From Pseudaeromonas sp041911695 (GTDB lineage Bacteria > Pseudomonadota > Gammaproteobacteria > Enterobacterales > Aeromonadaceae): a stretch of DNA of 10,774 nucleotides. Positions 1-7,384 of the stretch are shown one piece after another. Made by a program: the position numbers and the translations under genes. Every line of letters starts with the position of its first letter. Position 1 is the first letter of the stretch. The notes below the pieces were generated by a model that was not told the DNA's origin, did no database searches, and saw only the letters and a program-made list of their open reading frames with translations. The stretch lies in assembly GCA_041911695.1 (NCBI GenBank), contig JAYROM010000085.1, positions 1 to 10,774 of the forward strand, given 5' to 3'.

Positions 1-74
1 TGGAGGCGCGTTCCGGAGTCGAACCGGACTAGACGGATTTGCAATCCGCTACATAACCGCTTTGTTAACGCGCC
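1..74 (-). tRNA. tRNA-Cys (anticodon GCA)
   Basis: Read on the minus strand this is a 74-nt cloverleaf that begins GGCGCGTTAAC and ends in an encoded CCA (plus-strand TGG at 1-3). The acceptor arms GGCGCGT and ACGCGCC pair. The T-arm holds GGTTCGACTCC, and the anticodon GCA (plus-strand 40-42) sits in a loop closed by a GGATT/AATCC stem. It lies 7 bases downstream of the tRNA-Gly gene and is probably cotranscribed with it. The Gly-Cys order matches the glyW-cysT-leuZ operon of E. coli; any tRNA-Leu would lie beyond the left edge. Confidence 0.97.
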
Positions 75-81
75 TTGAAAT

Positions 82-157
<76 letters not shown>

Positions 158-190
158 TTTAAGACTGCCTGTTCGTCACAGGCGGGAGGG

Positions 191-218
191 ATTATATGTA
201 TAAATCGGTGCAGTGCAA
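191..218 (-). promoter_or_regulatory. sigma70 promoter of the Gly-Cys tRNA operon
   Basis: Read on the minus strand there is TTGCAC (plus-strand 213-218), a 16-base spacer, and a perfect TATAAT (191-196). The bases just after the -10 box are CCCTCCC, a GC-rich discriminator. Such discriminators are characteristic of stable-RNA promoters under ppGpp (stringent) control, so this unit is probably growth-rate regulated; that last step is inference. Transcription should start near position 184. Confidence 0.75.
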
Positions 219-286
219 ACCCATTTTTCATGCTTTTGATTCAACTGCTTAGCAAAACACCAATCTGCACACTCCCTGAACGACAA

Positions 287-319
287 CGGGCAGACATCAC
301 CAATGATGATGTCTGCCCG
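287..319 (-). terminator. Hairpin after topA (probable terminator)
   Basis: A perfect 13-bp inverted repeat (287-299 pairs with 307-319) encloses a 7-base loop, starting 13 bases past the topA stop codon. On the minus strand the stem is followed by TTGTCGTT, a poor U-tract, so termination may be inefficient or the hairpin may mainly protect the mRNA 3' end. It also separates topA transcription from the tRNA promoter downstream. Confidence 0.7.
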
Positions 320-332
320 CGATGTCAGCCGC

Positions 333-2969
333 TTAGGCCTTCTTGGTGGCCTTGCTGTCGACCACGACCCATTGATCGTCGCGGTAGAACGCCGTCCAGC
401 CGGTCGCCTTGCCGTTGACCTCGGTCATCACATACTGCTCCTTGCTCTTGCGACTGAAGCGGACCACTGCGGCATTGCCTTCGGTGTCCTGCTGCGGCGC
501 ATCGGCCAGGTAGTAGTGCTTCGGCGCCAGGCGGTCGCGGAAGCGCGCCAGTTCGCTGACCAGCGGAGCTCGGGTCTCACGCGACTTAGGGAAGGTGCTA
601 GCGGCCAGGAACAGGCCGGCCGCGCCGTCACGCAGCACGAAGTGTGCGTCGGACTGGCTGCAGCGCAGCTCCGGTAACGGCACCGGATCTTCCTTCGGTG
701 GTGCAATCTCGCCATTACGCAGGATCTTGCGGGTGTTCTTGCAGGTGTCATTGGTACAGGCCATGAACTTGCCGAAACGACCAGTCTTCAGCTGCATCTG
801 GCTGCCACAACGCTCGCAATCGATCACCGGGCCTTCATAGCCCTTCAGACGGAACTGCCCTTTCTCCAGCTCGTAGCCGTCACAATCCGGGTTGTTACCG
901 CAGACGTGCAACTTGCGGGTCTCGTCGATGACGTAGGAGTCCATCGCGGTACCACACTGCGGACAACGACGCATGGCACGCAGCGCGTTGACTTCACCTT
1001 CGTCGGAGTCGGCGGCGATATACTCGTCGCCATGCACCAGGTTGATGGTCTTCTTGCAGCGCTCTTTCGGCGGCAAGGCGTAACCGGAGCACCCCAGGAA
1101 CACGCCAGTGGTCGCGGTACGGATCCCCATCTTGCGCCCGCAATCCGGGCAGTCGATGTCGGTCAGCACCATCTGGTTGCTGCGCATCCCGCCATCGTCG
1201 ACCGTCTGCTCGGCCTTTTGCAGCGTGGATTTGAAGTCGCTGTAGAAGTCGTCCAGCTTGTCCAGCCAGCCCAGCTCGCCTTCGGCGATATCGTCAAGGG
1301 AGCCTTCCATCTGGGCGGTAAAGTCGTAGCTCAGCAGCTCGGGGAAACTCTCCACCAAACGCTCGGTGACAATTTCACCCATCTTCTCGGCATAGAAACG
1401 ACGATTCTCTACCTTGACGTAACCACGGTCCTGGATAGTGGAAATGATCGAGGCATAGGTCGACGGACGACCGATACCGCGCTTTTCCAGCTCCTTGACC
1501 AGCGCGGCTTCAGTGAAGCGTGCCGGCGGCTTGGTGAAGTGCTGTTTCGGATCCAGCGCCTGCATGGCCAACACCTCGCCCGCCTGAACTGCTGGCAGCT
1601 CGATGTCATCGCCCTTGCGACCCATTGGCGGCAGCGCCTTGGTCCAGCCGGCGAAACGCAGGATGCGCCCCTTGGCCTTGAGCTCGAACCGGTCAGCCTT
1701 GACGGTCAGCGTGCTGGAGTCGTACTGCGCTGGCGTCATCTGGCAGGCGACAAACTGCCGCCAGATCAGCTCGTACAGACGCACCGCATCGGTCTCCATC
1801 CCTTCGAGCTTGTCCGCATGGGTACGCACGTTGGAGGGACGGATCGCTTCATGCGCTTCCTGGGCATTGGCCTTGGCGCCATACACCAGCGGGTCGGCCG
1901 GCAGATAATCGGCACCGTACTCTTTTTCGATGTATTCGCGCACGCTGGTGACCGCTTCCTGGCTCAGGTTGGTCGAGTCGGTACGCATATAGGTGATGTA
2001 GCCCGCTTCGTACAAGCGCTGCGCCAGCATCATGGTCTTCTTGACGCCATAGCCCAGACGGGTACTGGCCGCCTGCTGCAGGGTCGAGGTAATGAACGGG
2101 GCGGACGGCTTGCTGCTGGTCGGCTTGTCTTCACGACTCAGCACCCGGTATTCGGCCGTGTTCAATACCGCACAGGCGGCCATCGCCTGCGCTTCGTTGA
2201 CCGGCTCGAAGACGCGACCGTTCTCGACCGCGACCGCCATGCGCAATGCCTGCTTACCGGCGGTAAGCAGATCCGCGTTGATGTCCCAGTACTCTTCCGG
2301 GACAAACGCCTTGATCTCGCGCTCTTTCTCGACAATCAGCCGCACGGCAACCGACTGGACGCGACCTGCTGACAGCCCACGCGCCAGCTTCTTCCACAGC
2401 AACGGCGACACCATATAGCCGACCACACGGTCGAGAAAGCGGCGCGCCTGCTGGGCGTTAACCCGGTCGATGTTGAGCTCACCCGGGGCAGAGAACGCCT
2501 CCTGAATAGCCGTCTTGGTGATTTCGTTGAACACCACGCGGCGAAACCGCTGTTCATCTCCGCCGATCAGTTCCCGCAGGTGCCAGGCGATGGCTTCCCC
2601 TTCGCGGTCCAAGTCGGTTGCGAGATAGATGGTGTCCGCCTTTTCCGCCAAGCTCTTGAGCTCGTTGACCACCTTTTCCTTGCCCGGCAGCACCTGATAG
2701 CGAGCCGCCCAGCCGTGTTCGGGGTCGATGCCCATGCGGGCGACCAACGCCTGATATTCTTTAGCAGCCTTTTCCTGCTCGCTCAGTGCTTTGGCACCCT
2801 TGCGAACCACCGGCTTCTTTTCTTCTTTTTCATCCGGGCTGGCCGAGCCACTGGTCGGGAGATCCCGTACATGGCCGACACTGGATTTGACGATAAAGTC
2901 TTTGCCCAGATACTTGTTGATGGTCTTGGCCTTGGCCGGTGACTCAACAATTACCAGAGATTTGCCCAT
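333..2969 (-). CDS. topA: DNA topoisomerase I (type IA, omega protein)
   Basis: The 878-residue protein relaxes negative supercoils by single-strand passage. The TOPRIM domain is N-terminal, with SLVIVESPAKAK holding Glu9 and the metal-binding acidic triad in DLDREGE at 119-125. The catalytic tyrosine is Tyr327 in YITYMRTDST, followed by Arg329. The conserved KRGIGRPSTYA motif is near 497-507. Three Cys4 zinc ribbons follow (Cys607/610/627/638, 669/672/690/696 and 718/721/738/743). The C-terminal part from about 768 resembles the two cysteine-poor ribbon domains of E. coli TopA, which is 865 residues long. A lysine- and glutamate-rich insert near 41-70 replaces a similar variable stretch in E. 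coli. The start ATG fits the family N-terminus, although the site ahead of it (AGAGCAG) is a weak ribosome-binding sequence. I found no convincing sigma70 promoter in the 178-base spacer upstream. E. coli has yciN between sohB and topA; no such ORF is present here. Confidence 0.98.
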   Translation of the reverse strand: MGKSLVIVESPAKAKTINKYLGKDFIVKSSVGHVRDLPTSGSASPDEKEEKKPVVRKGAKALSEQEKAAKEYQALVARMGIDPEHGWAARYQVLPGKEKVVNELKSLAEKADTIYLATDLDREGEAIAWHLRELIGGDEQRFRRVVFNEITKTAIQEAFSAPGELNIDRVNAQQARRFLDRVVGYMVSPLLWKKLARGLSAGRVQSVAVRLIVEKEREIKAFVPEEYWDINADLLTAGKQALRMAVAVENGRVFEPVNEAQAMAACAVLNTAEYRVLSREDKPTSSKPSAPFITSTLQQAASTRLGYGVKKTMMLAQRLYEAGYITYMRTDSTNLSQEAVTSVREYIEKEYGADYLPADPLVYGAKANAQEAHEAIRPSNVRTHADKLEGMETDAVRLYELIWRQFVACQMTPAQYDSSTLTVKADRFELKAKGRILRFAGWTKALPPMGRKGDDIELPAVQAGEVLAMQALDPKQHFTKPPARFTEAALVKELEKRGIGRPSTYASIISTIQDRGYVKVENRRFYAEKMGEIVTERLVESFPELLSYDFTAQMEGSLDDIAEGELGWLDKLDDFYSDFKSTLQKAEQTVDDGGMRSNQMVLTDIDCPDCGRKMGIRTATTGVFLGCSGYALPPKERCKKTINLVHGDEYIAADSDEGEVNALRAMRRCPQCGTAMDSYVIDETRKLHVCGNNPDCDGYELEKGQFRLKGYEGPVIDCERCGSQMQLKTGRFGKFMACTNDTCKNTRKILRNGEIAPPKEDPVPLPELRCSQSDAHFVLRDGAAGLFLAASTFPKSRETRAPLVSELARFRDRLAPKHYYLADAPQQDTEGNAAVVRFSRKSKEQYVMTEVNGKATGWTAFYRDDQWVVVDSKATKKA

Positions 2970-3014
2970 ACATGCTGCTCTGCTTAATAAAAAAACTGGC
3001 TGAAACAGGACGAC

Positions 3015-3031
3015 GCCGGCACCGGGCCGGC
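3015..3031. other. GC-rich hairpin in the sohB-topA spacer
   Basis: GCCGGC at 3015-3020 pairs with GCCGGC at 3026-3031 across a 5-base loop. On the minus strand it lies in the presumed topA leader, and a run of seven T follows 19 bases later (plus-strand A-run 2989-2995), about 20 bases before the topA start. The distance to the T-run is too long for a standard intrinsic terminator. It may be a leader structure or chance in GC-rich DNA. Confidence 0.35.
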
Positions 3032-3147
3032 CTCTTCTTTTATATTAAAATGAAAGCCGATTCGTCGCTGTGCAACTATTTTTCAAAATTATTGAATAAC
3101 TGCTCATCTGAGCGACCCCGCTTCCGGCTTGGCCGGGCGCGCATTGT

Positions 3148-4164
3148 TTAGCGCCAGACCGAAGAACGCAAGGCCCCTAACGCCTGTAAAATGCCGCGCT
3201 CTACCGCCGTGGACACCTGCCGCCCCAGACGTTCCCCCAACCGCTTTGGCAGTTGATATTGCACGCGAATCACCTGACGACGGGCACACTGCTCCTGCAG
3301 GTAGTCATCACTGGTGCGAAGCTCATCCACCAGTTTTAACGCCAGTGCATCAGAGGCCAGCCAGTGCTCGCCGGTGGCGACTTGTGCCAGATCGATCTGC
3401 GGGCGATGGCGGTGAATGAACTGCTTGAATTGCTGGTGAATCGCTTCCAGCTCCTCGCGGAACTTCTCGCGGCCAGCATCATCGTTCTCGCCAAACACCG
3501 TCAGTGTGCGTTTAAACGCCCCCGCCGTATGTTGCTCATAGTCGATATCGTGCTTTTGCAACAGGCGGTGGAAGTTCGGCAGCTGCGCCACCACACCAAT
3601 CGAGCCGACAATGGCAAACGGTGCAGCCATGATGTGTTGCGCAACACACGCCATCATGTAGCCGCCACTGGCCGCCACCTTGTCCACCGCCACGGTCAGG
3701 TGCAGGCCACGATCTCGCAGACGTTGCAGTTGCGAGGCACACAGCCCATAGCCATGGACAACGCCACCTGGCGATTCAACCCGGACCAGCACCTCATCTT
3801 GAGGTTGCGCCAGCGTTAACACGGCACTCACCTCTTCACGCAAGGCGGCCGCCTCATGCGCATCCATACTGCCGCGAAAATCGATCACAAACAGCTTTGG
3901 CGTAACGGGGGCCTTGCAGCTGGCCTTCTCTTCGGCCTTACGCGTTTTACGCAAGGTCTTGAGGGCCTTCTTGTCCAATACCTGTTGCTCCAGGCTGTCT
4001 CGTATCTCACGCTGGCTAGCCGAGAGATCCTCACAGTGCAGTTGTCCTTTACGCGCCCGACCGCGACCGGCCGCAAGCAATACCGCGACCAGACCACCGC
4101 CAATCAGGAGCACCAAGCTCAAACTCTTGGCCAGAAAAAGCACAAAATCATACAGGTAGCTCAC
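3148..4164 (-). CDS. sohB: SohB inner-membrane serine protease (signal peptide peptidase A class)
   Basis: The protein of about 338 residues matches the SohB family (about 349 in E. coli), S49 Ser-Lys proteases anchored in the inner membrane. One hydrophobic segment lies near residues 4-27, followed by a basic, charged linker. The catalytic domain begins near LFVIDFRGSMDAHEA. The nucleophile is Ser166 in KVAASGGYMMA and the general-base lysine is Lys218 in AGAFKRTLT. GSIGVVAQLPNF and ATGEHW are also family-typical. I chose a GTG start at 4164 because GGAGGAA (4168-4174) lies at ideal distance before it and the resulting N-terminus aligns with E. coli SohB. An in-frame ATG at 4176 would put that ribosome-binding sequence inside the coding region and has no good site of its own. 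It is divergent from yciK and upstream of topA, as in enterobacteria. Its substrates are unknown; in E. coli a multicopy clone suppresses degP mutants. Confidence 0.95.
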   Translation of the reverse strand: MSYLYDFVLFLAKSLSLVLLIGGGLVAVLLAAGRGRARKGQLHCEDLSASQREIRDSLEQQVLDKKALKTLRKTRKAEEKASCKAPVTPKLFVIDFRGSMDAHEAAALREEVSAVLTLAQPQDEVLVRVESPGGVVHGYGLCASQLQRLRDRGLHLTVAVDKVAASGGYMMACVAQHIMAAPFAIVGSIGVVAQLPNFHRLLQKHDIDYEQHTAGAFKRTLTVFGENDDAGREKFREELEAIHQQFKQFIHRHRPQIDLAQVATGEHWLASDALALKLVDELRTSDDYLQEQCARRQVIRVQYQLPKRLGERLGRQVSTAVERGILQALGALRSSVWR

Positions 4165-4167
4165 GGC

Positions 4168-4174
4168 TTCCTCC
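4168..4174 (-). promoter_or_regulatory. Ribosome-binding site deciding the sohB start
   Basis: The minus-strand sequence GGAGGAA has its GGAGG core five bases before GTG at 4164. It overlaps the alternative in-frame ATG at 4176-4174, which argues against that ATG being the start. Confidence 0.7.
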
Positions 4175-4194
4175 ATTCCACGGGAAACGCGCCC

Positions 4195-4222
4195 ATTCTA
4201 CGGAGTTTTCTGTCATTGGCAA
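4195..4222 (-). promoter_or_regulatory. sigma70 promoter of sohB
   Basis: On the minus strand TTGCCA (plus-strand 4217-4222) is separated by 16 bases from TAGAAT (4195-4200); each hexamer has five of six consensus bases. The transcription start would fall near 4188, giving a short leader of about 24 bases before the chosen GTG start at 4164. This makes the downstream GTG start more plausible, because its ribosome-binding sequence lies well inside the leader. Confidence 0.6.
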
Positions 4223-4380
4223 AAAATGCCGATTCAGGGCCACACACTGCGGCATTTGCATGAATTGGACTCTTGCAAATCCGAGTCTTCACATTAGGTA
4301 TATGATTGACGCAACATCGCTTTATGCCACACCGATATTCTGTATACACTGATTGGTGTTGATGGAGCGTGGCATACAAG

Positions 4381-5196
4381 ATGTTGAACTATAAAGCCCC
4401 TTTAGCCTTATTCGAAAACAAGTCCATTCTGGTCACCGGCGCCAGCCAGGGGATCGGCCAGCAAGTTGCTTACGCGTATGCCGAACATGGCGCCCGCGTG
4501 ATTCTGCATGGCCGTCAGACAGCTGAGTTGGAAAAACTGGCCAACCGGATCACCGCAGCCGGCTATCTCGCCCCGCAGATCCTGACGCAGGATCTGCAAA
4601 GTACTGAGATCGCAGACTATCAGGCGCTGGCCGCTGCCATCGCGGCTGAACATTCCTGTCTGGATGGCGTGCTGCTCAATGCTGGCCTGCTGGGGGCGAT
4701 CACCAGCCTGATGGAGACTTCCCTGACTGTCTGGCAACAAGTCCAGCAGGTGAATGTCACTGCCAATTTGTTGCTGCTTCAGGCGCTGGCTCAGCTTCTG
4801 CTGGCCAGTGCGGAGGCGTCCGTGATCTTCACCTCCTCCGGTGTTGGCCGTCAGGGACGCGCCGGTTGGGGCAGTTATGCCGTCTCCAAGTTTGCAACCG
4901 AGGGGCTGATGCAGGTGCTGGCCGATGAGTGGTCGACCACGACGATTCGGGTCAACGCCATCAACCCTGGCGCAACCCGCACCGGGATGCGCGCATCTGC
5001 CCGGCCAGAGGAGGATCCTCTGACCCTGCCGACACCGGCTGATCTGATGCCGCTCTATTTATGGTTGATGGGACACGATGCCCGTCACATTCGCGGTCAA
5101 AGTCTGGATGCCCAACCCAAAGTCAGTACGCCAGCAAGACACTGCCCGGAGATTTATACTTGTCAGGCAATGACTGCAGCGCTCACCAGGAAGTGA
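4381..5196 (+). CDS. yciK: YciK-family short-chain dehydrogenase/reductase
   Basis: This is a cytosolic Rossmann-fold oxidoreductase of 271 residues, close to E. coli YciK (about 252). Counting from ATG 4381, the dinucleotide motif TGASQGIG is at 19-26, the NAGLLG structural motif at 100-105, active-site Ser near 152-153, and YAVSK with Tyr166 and Lys170. FTSSGVGRQGRAGWGSYA, SKFATEGLMQVLADE and the ending PTPADLMPLYLWLMG are hallmarks of YciK. The physiological substrate is not established. After the usual DAQP end there is an extra tail of about 24 residues. ATG 4381 aligns with the family start; a GTG at 4369 is in frame but touches the GGAGC sequence, so it is less likely. I found no convincing promoter; TATACACT near 4343-4350 could be a -10 region but lacks a -35. 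In enterobacteria yciK precedes btuR; here a LysR gene follows after 7 bases, in an apparent operon. Confidence 0.93.
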   Translation: MLNYKAPLALFENKSILVTGASQGIGQQVAYAYAEHGARVILHGRQTAELEKLANRITAAGYLAPQILTQDLQSTEIADYQALAAAIAAEHSCLDGVLLNAGLLGAITSLMETSLTVWQQVQQVNVTANLLLLQALAQLLLASAEASVIFTSSGVGRQGRAGWGSYAVSKFATEGLMQVLADEWSTTTIRVNAINPGATRTGMRASARPEEDPLTLPTPADLMPLYLWLMGHDARHIRGQSLDAQPKVSTPARHCPEIYTCQAMTAALTRK

Positions 5197-5203
5197 TGAC
5201 GTT

Positions 5204-6145
5204 ATGTTCAGACCGAAAAGCACCTTAGAGCAGTGGCGTATCTTCCAGGCCGTCGTCGAATATGGCGGCTACGCCCAGGCTGCCGAGAAACTGAATAAAA
5301 GCCAATCCTCACTCAATCATGCCGTCGCCAAACTGCAGCAGACGCTTGGGGTTGCCCTGCTTGAAGTCCGGGGACGCAAGGCCTTCCTGACCGAGCAAGG
5401 TGAGGTGTTTCTGCGCCGGGCCAAGCAATTGACCCAGCAGATGGAAGAGCTGGAGCTGCTGGCCTTCAACATCCATCAGGGCTGGGAAGCTGAGGTCACG
5501 CTGGCGATTGAGTTGGTACATCCCCGCCCCTTGCTCAATCGCGCACTGCAGCTCTACTACCCCAAGTCACGCGGTACACAACTCGTGCTGCTCGACAGTG
5601 TGCTGACCGGCTCGCAAGAGGCGATTCTGGAACAACAGGCCGATCTGGTGATTACCGGTCGCGTCCCCAAGGGCTACCTCGGTGAACCGTTGGCCGAAAT
5701 CACCATGCTGCCGGTCTGTCATCCGTTACATCCGCTGGCGCATGGCGAAGGGCTCAGCCAGGCAGATTTAGGCCATGAATTACAAATTGTGATCAAGGAT
5801 ACCGGCCACTCGCCGCAGGAGATCAGTGGCTGGTTGAAGGCGGATCAGCGCTGGACGGTCAACAACTTCCACGAAGCCATTGGTATCCTGCTCTCCGGAT
5901 TGGGCTTTGCCTGGCTGCCGCAGCATCTGGTGGAGCCGTTGCTCCAGCAACAGCGGTTACACACGATTAAACTGATGGAAAGCAGCGCCCGTAAATTCTT
6001 CACCGATCTGGTGATCCCCAACCCACAAGGGCTGGGGCCGAGCGCCACACTGCTGCTGGAGTGTCTACGTATCAGTCACCGACTGGACTCGGCGGCCCAG
6101 GAGGCTGCCCGGTCAACGCCGCTGCAAACGGCCCGCTTGCCATAG
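5204..6145 (+). CDS. LysR-type transcriptional regulator
   Basis: The 313-residue DNA-binding protein has normal LysR length. The N-terminal winged helix-turn-helix spans about residues 8-67, with the recognition region GGYAQAAEKLNKSQSSLNHA at 21-40 and the wing near VRGRKAFLTEQGEVFL. A linker helix rich in Q, E and L follows to about residue 90. The rest (about 92-300) is the periplasmic-binding-protein-like effector domain, including ADLVITGRVPKG and the typical late motif GLGFAWLPQHLVEP. The effector is not predictable. It starts 7 bases after the yciK stop, with AGGAAG straddling that stop as ribosome-binding sequence, so it is likely translated from the yciK message. Its last 33 bases overlap the end of the convergent transporter gene. 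Possible targets are its own operon or the transporter/lyase pair to its right, but nothing in the sequence proves either. Confidence 0.93.
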   Translation: MFRPKSTLEQWRIFQAVVEYGGYAQAAEKLNKSQSSLNHAVAKLQQTLGVALLEVRGRKAFLTEQGEVFLRRAKQLTQQMEELELLAFNIHQGWEAEVTLAIELVHPRPLLNRALQLYYPKSRGTQLVLLDSVLTGSQEAILEQQADLVITGRVPKGYLGEPLAEITMLPVCHPLHPLAHGEGLSQADLGHELQIVIKDTGHSPQEISGWLKADQRWTVNNFHEAIGILLSGLGFAWLPQHLVEPLLQQQRLHTIKLMESSARKFFTDLVIPNPQGLGPSATLLLECLRISHRLDSAAQEAARSTPLQTARLP

Positions 6146-7294
6146 CATGCCGACGGCCATCACGACCAGGCCGATGGCCACCAAGAATACACCGTAGTAG
6201 CTCCACCACTGCGCCACCATGCCGGCGATCCCGCCGGCAATAATCGAACCGCTACGCACGCTGTTGGTAAACAAGGTGGTGGCCTCACCCGGTCGACCCG
6301 GCATCATATCCTGGAAGTAGAGCATGCCAAGCCCCGCCAAAATGCCGATAAACATGGCGTTCCCCAGCTGCAGCACCAGCAAGGCCACTTCGTTATGGAA
6401 CAGACTCATGCCGATATAGAACAGGATGGCTGCCGCACCGGAGACCATCAGCAATGGCCACTTGCCGGTACGCTTGCTGACTTGCGCCGCACATAACATG
6501 ATTGGAATCTCCAGCCCGGCTGCGGTGCCCATCATCCAGCCGGCCAACGCTTGCGGTAGCCCCAGTTCATGCGTGATATAGAGCGGCATATTGATGAGGT
6601 ACATGCTGTTACAGGTCCAGAACAGCATGGAGGCAGCGAACAACCAACGGATGGCTGGGGTATATGGGGTGCCCTGCTTGCTCTGGGCGGTTGCGGCCGG
6701 TAGACGCGCCACCTCGGGTAACATCCATCGCACCACGATCGTGCTCAGGCCGTAAATGGCCAGACCACAGAGAAACAGTGCGGTAAACCCGAAATGGATA
6801 CACACCGCAAACGCCAACGGCGGCCCAATCACCCAGGACAACGAGAACATCGCTCGCATCCAGGAGGTAAACATCACACTTTGTCGGCCGGTGCCATCCG
6901 CAAACTCACGGGCCAGCGCGAACAACTGTGGCGAGGAGGTGGCACTGATACTCAGCATCAGTACGCCCAGGCTGATCAACGCCCAGTAATTGCGGGTCAG
7001 GGCGAAACACAGGCAGGCTGCCATCCCGGCCAGCATACAGATAAAAATCAGCCGCCGCCGGCTCCCCTGCCGGTCAGAACGGCGCGCCAGCAACTGGCTG
7101 ACGGCAATGCCGCATACCGCGTTGATGGTAAAGAAAACACCCACCATAAACGGCGACACACCAACTTCGCTGGTCAGAAACAGGCTCATGGTCGGTACAA
7201 ACAGGGCGGCGCCGATACCGCTTAAAAAAGCCAAGGACATGAATGACATGGATGCGACCATGCGCCCGCGGCCGGTCGACTGGGTGGTAGACAT
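6113..7294 (-). CDS. SET-family sugar efflux transporter (major facilitator superfamily)
   Basis: The 393-residue inner-membrane protein has about twelve hydrophobic segments. It closely resembles E. coli SetA/SetB, proton-driven exporters of sugars such as lactose, glucose and analogues. Shared features are LFVPTMSLFLTSEVGVSPFM, the loop 2-3 basic motif RRSDRQGSRRR at 71-81, PQLFALAREFADG, SWVIGPPLAF, the pair FWTCNSMYLINMPLYIT and GWMMGTAAGLEIP, and LYFQDMMPGRPGEATTLFTNS near the C-terminal half. I chose ATG 7294 because GGGAGAAG precedes it at good distance and its N-terminus fits the family; the frame remains open upstream to 7456 but that part looks non-coding. SetA, SetB and SetC cannot be told apart here, so no symbol is given. 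It diverges from a PatB-type lyase and converges with the LysR gene. The real substrate is uncertain and could be a sugar or another small compound. Confidence 0.92.
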   Translation of the reverse strand: MSTTQSTGRGRMVASMSFMSLAFLSGIGAALFVPTMSLFLTSEVGVSPFMVGVFFTINAVCGIAVSQLLARRSDRQGSRRRLIFICMLAGMAACLCFALTRNYWALISLGVLMLSISATSSPQLFALAREFADGTGRQSVMFTSWMRAMFSLSWVIGPPLAFAVCIHFGFTALFLCGLAIYGLSTIVVRWMLPEVARLPAATAQSKQGTPYTPAIRWLFAASMLFWTCNSMYLINMPLYITHELGLPQALAGWMMGTAAGLEIPIMLCAAQVSKRTGKWPLLMVSGAAAILFYIGMSLFHNEVALLVLQLGNAMFIGILAGLGMLYFQDMMPGRPGEATTLFTNSVRSGSIIAGGIAGMVAQWWSYYGVFLVAIGLVVMAVGMLWQAGRLQRR

Positions 7295-7302
7295 ATACTT
7301 CT

Positions 7303-7316
7303 CCCGAATTATCGGG
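7303..7316 (-). promoter_or_regulatory. Inverted repeat overlapping the transporter ribosome-binding site
   Basis: CCCGA (7303-7307) and TCGGG (7312-7316) are perfect arms around a 4-base centre. In the transporter mRNA the 3' arm contains the first G residues of the GGGAGAAG ribosome-binding sequence (7298-7305). A 5-bp hairpin here could lower translation, or the DNA repeat could be a repressor site. Function is inferred only from position. Confidence 0.4.
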
Positions 7317-7319
7317 TTC

Positions 7320-7325
7320 ATTGTA
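7320..7325 (-). promoter_or_regulatory. -10 element for the transporter gene
   Basis: The minus strand reads TACAAT, five of six consensus bases, 26 bases upstream of the transporter start. No good -35 hexamer lies 16-18 bases upstream (GCGGAT at 17). This suggests a promoter that needs an activator, and the palindrome at 7327-7341 sits in exactly the spacer position. Confidence 0.5.
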
Positions 7326-7326
7326 A

Positions 7327-7341
7327 TGGAATCGCGTTCCA
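7327..7341. promoter_or_regulatory. Operator-like palindrome between transporter and lyase
   Basis: TGGAA (7327-7331) and TTCCA (7337-7341) are perfect 5-base arms around TCGCG. The repeat lies directly upstream of the transporter -10 element, where a bound protein would block or assist RNA polymerase. The spacing does not fit a classical LysR T-N11-A box, so a LacI-, GntR- or TetR-type regulator is an alternative. Which protein binds is unknown. Confidence 0.4.
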
Positions 7342-7355
7342 ATCCGCAGCAAAGG

Positions 7356-7384
7356 TTGCTCCGGATCCCGTTTCTTCTTACATT
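7356..7384 (+). promoter_or_regulatory. Candidate sigma70 promoter of the PatB-type lyase
   Basis: TTGCTC (7356-7361) lies 17 bases before TACATT (7379-7384), a fair -35/-10 pair with correct spacing. Transcription would start near 7391, inside an imperfect inverted repeat (7381-7408) whose outer arms are CATTCA and TGAATG and inner arms TTAA/TTAA. That repeat could act as an operator over the start site or form a leader stem before the ribosome-binding sequence GAGAGAG. Confidence 0.4.

Noticed and set aside
906..2372. Long plus-strand open frame of 488 codons
   Set aside because: It lies entirely opposite topA, whose motifs are complete. Long antisense frames are common opposite GC-rich genes, and the translation shows no domain.
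3124..3136. CCGGC-n3-GCCGG hairpin as a sohB terminator
   Set aside because: The stem is only 5 bp, has no T-run after it on the minus strand, and sits in GC-rich sequence where such repeats arise by chance.
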